Below, piece after piece: positions 59,903 to 64,000 of a stretch of 64,000 bases of DNA. Both the position numbers and the translations under genes were made by a program. The stretch spans positions 1 through 64,000 of the forward strand of contig NZ_JACJQJ010000019.1 of NCBI RefSeq assembly GCF_014696615.1. The letters run 5' to 3'. Within the stretch, counting starts at the first letter, position 1; the number at the start of each line of letters is the position of its first letter. A model generated the notes under the pieces. That model did no database searches, was not told the DNA's origin, and worked only from the letters and a program-made list of their open reading frames with translations. Source of the stretch: Nostoc linckia FACHB-104. Lineage in GTDB: Bacteria; Cyanobacteriota; Cyanobacteriia; Cyanobacteriales; Nostocaceae.

Positions 59903-60994
59903 CTACAACATCTTCACATCACAGAACTGATTAATTAATTTTACCCAATCATCAAAATTATCATTGATTATCAAATTCTTATTTGTATAATCTACTCCTT
60001 CAGCACCCACAGTAGTAGCAATTACAGGTAAACCTGCTGCTAACATTTCCAGTGTCTTTAATTTAATTCCAGCACCCTCAAGTAAAGGCACAATACCCAT
60101 TTCGGCTTGCTCAAAATATGACCTAGGGTCTTCTACAAATCCTGTAACAATAATTTGCTTACTTGCTAATGCTAAAACTTTTCCTGAAGGGTTAGCGCCA
60201 ACAATGTAGAGTTTAAAATTTGGGTCTTGTTCCAGCAATAAGCGAAAGCATTTATTAACAAAAATCACAATAGCTTGTTCATTTTCAGGTCTATTCATTG
60301 CTGCCCAAAACAGCAAACTTTTATGCTCAATCTTTGAGGGATGACGTTTAATATTAGAGAAAAATTTATTAATATTTGGAGGCTTAACAAAAACTTTTTT
60401 GTCAGGGATAGCAAATAAAGAAGTTAAAATATCACGGTCTTTTTTAGATAAAACCCATATTTCCTGGGCTGTAGAATACAAATTTTTTTCATATTGGAAC
60501 AATTTAGCTACTTCTATGCCTAAAATATGTTTTTTTTCAGCCTTTCGTAAAAACGATTGAAAAATCAAATCATGTACACTAATTATCGTTTTAGCAGACT
60601 GTAAATTAATCAAGGGCTGCAAATCTTCTAAATAAACTGCTGCATGGGGATATTCAAAATGAATTACATCATAACTATGAGTTTGCAAAAATTGCTTGAG
60701 TTTTGATCCTACTGGATTTAGCCAGCGAGAAGCGAATTTAAACGGGATATGTAAATGAGTTAAACAACTAATCACTTTATCCCATTTTTTCAAAGGATAA
60801 GTATAAAGATTATTTCCAACTAGGGAAACTAAGTCAGTAGCAGCAGTAATTTCAGCTTGATTAGCGATAACCACAACATCCACAGTCGCACCAGCATGAA
60901 TATACTCTTCTAAATGTCTCAAGGCTATTTTTTGCCCAGCTTGAGGATAGTAATCTGTAGGTGCATGGGCAGAGATAAATAAAATTCTTGCCAT
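59903..60994 (-). CDS. Glycosyltransferase family 4-type protein
   Basis: The 363-residue GT-B protein has the N-terminal Rossmann start ARILFISAHAPTDYYPQAGQ and VIHFEYPHAAVYLEDL in the acceptor half. The C-terminal nucleotide-sugar part reads KLYIVGANPSGKVLALA, VTGFVEDPRSYFEQAEMGIV and PLLEGAGIKLKTLEMLAAGL (E-x7-E-like). It probably adds a sugar to an envelope polysaccharide precursor. It is the last gene of the operon, 7 bases from the GT2 gene. Confidence 0.88.
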   Translation of the reverse strand: MARILFISAHAPTDYYPQAGQKIALRHLEEYIHAGATVDVVVIANQAEITAATDLVSLVGNNLYTYPLKKWDKVISCLTHLHIPFKFASRWLNPVGSKLKQFLQTHSYDVIHFEYPHAAVYLEDLQPLINLQSAKTIISVHDLIFQSFLRKAEKKHILGIEVAKLFQYEKNLYSTAQEIWVLSKKDRDILTSLFAIPDKKVFVKPPNINKFFSNIKRHPSKIEHKSLLFWAAMNRPENEQAIVIFVNKCFRLLLEQDPNFKLYIVGANPSGKVLALASKQIIVTGFVEDPRSYFEQAEMGIVPLLEGAGIKLKTLEMLAAGLPVIATTVGAEGVDYTNKNLIINDNFDDWVKLINQFCDVKML

Positions 60995-61001
60995 AAATTA
61001 A

Positions 61002-61856
61002 CTACCACTGACCATATTCATCGGAAATAGGATTTTTAATCAATCTGGTTAAAATTTTCTTGAGCTTTCTCGCTAAAGGCGGTTTCAAAAAATATCGAGC
61101 CGGAATTGCAAAAATTTCATTAAAAATCCATGCAATATAAGCTTGCAGATGTTGTTGCTTTAGGGTTATATCTAAATTTACAGATGCTTTTTTACTAATT
61201 ACCCAAGACTCTTTAATTAATTTTGCTCTATCCCAAGGTTTAGTAGAAGAACTCATCCCATTTAATGAATAAGCAGCCAGGGGAACATTCACAAAATGAA
61301 ACTTGAGTTTGGCTAAATACAACCGTAAAATTAAATCATAATCTGCTGTAATTTTGTATTGTAAATCATATAAACCTACTAAATTGTAGGCTGTCTTTTT
61401 AATAAAACAGCTAGGATGGTTTAAAGTAAACCTAATGGGTAATTTATTTAAACTACCAGGCATAAAGGTAGCAATAAAATTTCCAGAAAAATAATTATCT
61501 ACAGGGGCATAAATAATATCAATATCTGGATTGTTCACAAATTCAGATTCTACTATCTTAATTGCCCTGTCATGATACCAATCATCGGAGTTAATAATGC
61601 CAACAATATCGCCAGTCGCAAGACTAACTCCCTTATTCATAGCATCATAAGGGCCATTGTCAGGTTCAGAAATAAATACATCTATATTATCTGCATATTT
61701 TTTAATAATTTCACAGGTTTTATCTGTGGAACCACCATCAATAATGATATATTCGATCGCCGAGTCAGGTTTTTGAGAAATTACACTTAAAATCGTCTTT
61801 TCTATCGTTTTTTCGGAATTAAAACTGGGAGTAATAATAGAAATTTTCAGCGACAT
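61002..61856 (-). CDS. Glycosyltransferase family 2
   Basis: The 284-residue GT-A enzyme has ISIITPSFNSEKTIEKTILS, the nucleotide-binding YIIIDGGSTDKTCEII and NSDDWYHDRAI with the DxD-like metal site. The LNHPSCFIKK and YDLQYKITADYDLILRLYLA blocks are typical of colanic or exopolysaccharide GT2 enzymes. It lies between GT4 and Wzy-like genes with gaps of 7 and 9 bases, so an operon is certain enough. A C-terminal amphipathic tail may bind membrane. Confidence 0.92.
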   Translation of the reverse strand: MSLKISIITPSFNSEKTIEKTILSVISQKPDSAIEYIIIDGGSTDKTCEIIKKYADNIDVFISEPDNGPYDAMNKGVSLATGDIVGIINSDDWYHDRAIKIVESEFVNNPDIDIIYAPVDNYFSGNFIATFMPGSLNKLPIRFTLNHPSCFIKKTAYNLVGLYDLQYKITADYDLILRLYLAKLKFHFVNVPLAAYSLNGMSSSTKPWDRAKLIKESWVISKKASVNLDITLKQQHLQAYIAWIFNEIFAIPARYFLKPPLARKLKKILTRLIKNPISDEYGQW

Positions 61857-61865
61857 TTTGACAGA

Positions 61866-63008
61866 TTAATACTCAATGTTATTGAATAAGATAATTTTCT
61901 GAGATTTTTGATTATCTACGGACATAGCTAAAATACTGATAAACAGTAAGGGTGCTATACCTTGAAGTCCAGTATGTAGAAATAAGCAGAAAAATAAGTA
62001 GGACAAAATATATTTCAAATTCTCTTGAGTGAAGTAACCACTAACTACTTTTAAAAAAATAAAGAAATAAAGGATTCCCAGGGGAATACCAGTATATGCA
62101 ATCACCTCTAAAAAGGAGTTATGGATAATCGCCCCTATCGGTCTAAATACAGATTCGTAATTTTCACCATAGCCTTTTAAGGCTAAACTTGAATCATTAA
62201 CATAAGAATGAATTAAAAACCGATTCGCCTCAAATCTAATTAAATTAGATTTATCATTAAAAGACAAAAGACGACTTGTCCCTGTGTCATAAGCAAAGCC
62301 AACTTCTACTCTGTTTAAAAAAAACTCCCCTACTAGTAAACCAAATAAGTTAGCTAAGATAAAGATAATCGAGAAATGGATTTTACCTAGTATCTTAAAT
62401 AGAGGCTTTTCTAAAACAGCTAACAGAAAAAATATACACAATGTGAGAAAATAATTGCGGCTCAAAAATAAAACAGTAGAGATTAAAGCTAAAATAATTC
62501 CTGGTTTAAATTTAATCTTCACACATAAAAAGAAAAATAAGAGCATGAATAAGCCAGACACATTAGGATCGCCATTGCTTAAAGCAACTCTTTGACTACT
62601 ATCAAACTCTAAACGCCTATAGCTCAACATTTGGTAAATCATCGCTACCAAGGCACACCAAGATAATCCCACTAAATAGCTTCTTTTGATAGGAATATAA
62701 GGACTACCACTAAAGCAAATAGCAATTAGGCATATAGGTAAACTATATCGAAACAACTGATAGCTAGAAAAATTTAAAATAGTTACTAGTAGAACTAGAC
62801 AAACAACGATAATATCGCTAATGATTAACTTACTTTTGTAATAACCAAATTGTAAAATTAAAATAATTGTAAGTAAAGGTAGGCAAACCCTAGCGTATGG
62901 TAGTTTCAAGTCATAGGGAATGAGATACAAAACTGCTATGCTGTAAAAAATCAAGCTATAGAAAAAATAGTTTGTTTCTCCTTTGGCGATGTTGGTGTTG
63001 ATATTCAA
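61866..63008 (-). CDS. O-antigen/exopolysaccharide polymerase-like membrane protein (Wzy type)
   Basis: The 380-residue protein is mostly hydrophobic, with about ten membrane segments (for example FFYSLIFYSIAVLYLIPYDL and FMLLFFFLCVKI). A large periplasmic loop contains GYGENYESVFRPIGAIIHNS, with the HNSFLE motif typical of Wzy/WaaL-like polymerases or ligases. It probably links polysaccharide repeats. Its position inside a GT operon supports this. Confidence 0.87.
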   Translation of the reverse strand: MNINTNIAKGETNYFFYSLIFYSIAVLYLIPYDLKLPYARVCLPLLTIILILQFGYYKSKLIISDIIVVCLVLLVTILNFSSYQLFRYSLPICLIAICFSGSPYIPIKRSYLVGLSWCALVAMIYQMLSYRRLEFDSSQRVALSNGDPNVSGLFMLLFFFLCVKIKFKPGIILALISTVLFLSRNYFLTLCIFFLLAVLEKPLFKILGKIHFSIIFILANLFGLLVGEFFLNRVEVGFAYDTGTSRLLSFNDKSNLIRFEANRFLIHSYVNDSSLALKGYGENYESVFRPIGAIIHNSFLEVIAYTGIPLGILYFFIFLKVVSGYFTQENLKYILSYLFFCLFLHTGLQGIAPLLFISILAMSVDNQKSQKIILFNNIEY

Positions 63009-63059
63009 GGTGTCCTCTTTAAATATGAGATTTAATAGTAATCAGCACTAAATTCCTGA

Positions 63060-64000
63060 CTACGAATTTATGAGCATTTCACTAAATAAATTAGAGTAGC
63101 GTTTTGCTTGCAAATCTTGTGAGAATTCTTGTTCAACTTTTTCACGGGAGCGTTGTCTGAGTCGTTGTAGGCGATCGCTATCTGACAATACCCAAACAAT
63201 ACCATGTGCCAAGCTCTCTATAGCAAAAGGTTCCGCTAAGTAGCCATTTTGTTGGTGTTCTATCATATCGGACATTCCACCAATGTTGAAGGCGACGCAA
63301 GGAGTACCGCAACTAAGAGACTCCATCACAGTATTTGGTAAGTTATCTTGCACAGATGGGGCGACAAATACGTCTGCGGCGGCGTAAACTAGCGCCAAGG
63401 TAATATCATCGTTGAGACTGCCTAAATAGTGGCACTTAAAGTCAATATTTTTCGCTGTATCGGGTGAAGAGGAACCAAAAATTACCAATTCCATCTTGTC
63501 TTGATATCCAGCTTGTGCCAAATTTGCTAATGCTGACAGCAATAAGTTAAATCCCTTTCTAGGATGATTAGTTGCGGCTGCGCCAAATAGCACTAATTGC
63601 TTATCTTGGGGTAAATTTAACCACTCTCGCGCTATATCTCGATTTAGCGGTTTGTATCTTTGAATATCTAAACCGTTGGGAATAACTTCTATGCGAAAGT
63701 CCCGCAATAGAGAACTTTTCTTAGCACAATCAGCCAACCAAATACTCGGCGTGACAATTGTACAGTTATGCGGCTGCCATGTTTTAGCTTTGCGTTGCCA
63801 TATCCATCGCGATAAATCTTGCTGTTTCTGGCTTTGCAGTTGTACGCAAGCACCACAGGAATTGAGGTAGCGATCGCAATCCAAGCTATAATAACAGCCT
63901 CCTGTAAATACAGACATATCGTGCAAAGTCCAAACCACAGGCTGAGTAAATCTGGCAACACTTTCTAGTTGCAGATATCCACAAGTCCAATGGATATTAA
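63060..64000 (-). CDS. Glycosyltransferase family 4, 5' end beyond window
   Basis: An apparent ATG lies at 63938, but the frame stays open to the window edge and encodes NIHWTCGYLQLESVARFTQP before VVWTLHDMSVFTGGCYYS. This resembles the IHLHWINGGF..LPVVWTLHDMW region of WcaC/GumH-like enzymes, so the true start lies beyond 64000. At least 313 residues are visible. GAAATNHPRKGFNLLLSALA, LGSLNDDITLALVYAAADVF, FVAPSVQDNLPNTVMESLSC and GTPCVAFNIGGMSDM give a typical GT4 C-terminal domain. It is the first visible gene of the operon, 51 bases from the polymerase gene. Confidence 0.9.
   Translation of the reverse strand, partial: NIHWTCGYLQLESVARFTQPVVWTLHDMSVFTGGCYYSLDCDRYLNSCGACVQLQSQKQQDLSRWIWQRKAKTWQPHNCTIVTPSIWLADCAKKSSLLRDFRIEVIPNGLDIQRYKPLNRDIAREWLNLPQDKQLVLFGAAATNHPRKGFNLLLSALANLAQAGYQDKMELVIFGSSSPDTAKNIDFKCHYLGSLNDDITLALVYAAADVFVAPSVQDNLPNTVMESLSCGTPCVAFNIGGMSDMIEHQQNGYLAEPFAIESLAHGIVWVLSDSDRLQRLRQRSREKVEQEFSQDLQAKRYSNLFSEMLINS

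Overview
The window looks like chromosome of a filamentous, probably heterocyst-forming cyanobacterium (Nostocales type). The evidence is the start of psbA (photosystem II D1) at the left edge, photosynthesis and plastid-lineage genes (pam68, ycf65/PSRP-3, ftn2/zipN), a cyanophycin locus, many GCGATCGC (HIP1) octamers, heptameric short tandem repeats (STRRs) in intergenic gaps, and many small palindromic or MITE-like elements. There is no rRNA, CRISPR array, intact transposase or prophage. The one tRNA is tRNA-Lys(UUU).

Layout. 0-5 kb: psbA start, tyrA, a pentapeptide-repeat protein, a DUF1517-like protein and a lipoprotein. 5-8 kb: a pirin gene with a coupled helical protein, and two PadR-family regulators, the second with a His-rich N-terminus and a striking operator array. 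8-10 kb: DAHP synthase, then rpsO-pam68. 10-19.5 kb: a storage-polymer block, with two paralogous GH13 enzymes flanking cyanophycinase, a 67-residue protein, a short cyanophycin synthetase (CphA2 type) and a second DAHP synthase. 19.7-24.5 kb: DUF1823, acylphosphatase, a secreted protein, hisD and class II FBP aldolase. 25.3-29.4 kb: one LRR-Roc-COR-CHAT giant gene with a 21-bp minisatellite upstream. 29.5-39.4 kb: small coiled-coil protein, tRNA-Lys, aldose epimerase, pdhA, ftn2/zipN, DUF4912 protein, a phosphodiester-glycosidase-like lipoprotein and YjbQ. 39.5-46 kb: NAD(P)-binding protein, kinase-WD40 fusion, ycf65, four-helix-bundle protein, HAD hydrolase and purple-acid-phosphatase-like enzyme. 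46-53 kb: sensor kinase, DM13 lipoprotein, SDR, FMN reductase, cupin (start codon abutted by a MITE) and a phytochrome/cyanobacteriochrome-like GAF protein with a degenerate kinase end. 53.5-59 kb: rsgA, an MBL-like protein, a RibD/DHFR-like protein, a compositionally odd secreted protein and a glutathionyl-hydroquinone-reductase-like enzyme. 59.9-64 kb: an exopolysaccharide operon on the minus strand (GT4, GT2, Wzy-like polymerase, GT4 cut by the window edge).

How the genes fit together. Aromatic amino acid synthesis is represented by tyrA and two DAHP synthases of different subfamilies. Carbon and nitrogen storage meet in the GH13/cyanophycin block. The rest is mostly housekeeping and signalling.

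The best candidates for new biology are: (i) the LRR-Roc-COR-CHAT protein, a probable caspase-like death or defence protein, with in-phase A-tract repeats upstream; (ii) the photoreceptor-like GAF protein whose phospho-acceptor His is Gln and which has no ATPase domain; (iii) the MITE that separates a cupin gene from its ancestral ribosome binding site; (iv) the kinase-WD40 protein lacking the usual catalytic Lys, with a linker that appears to derive from a dispersed repeat; and (v) the PadR operator array. All calls come from reading the sequence and recalling families; no database search was run.
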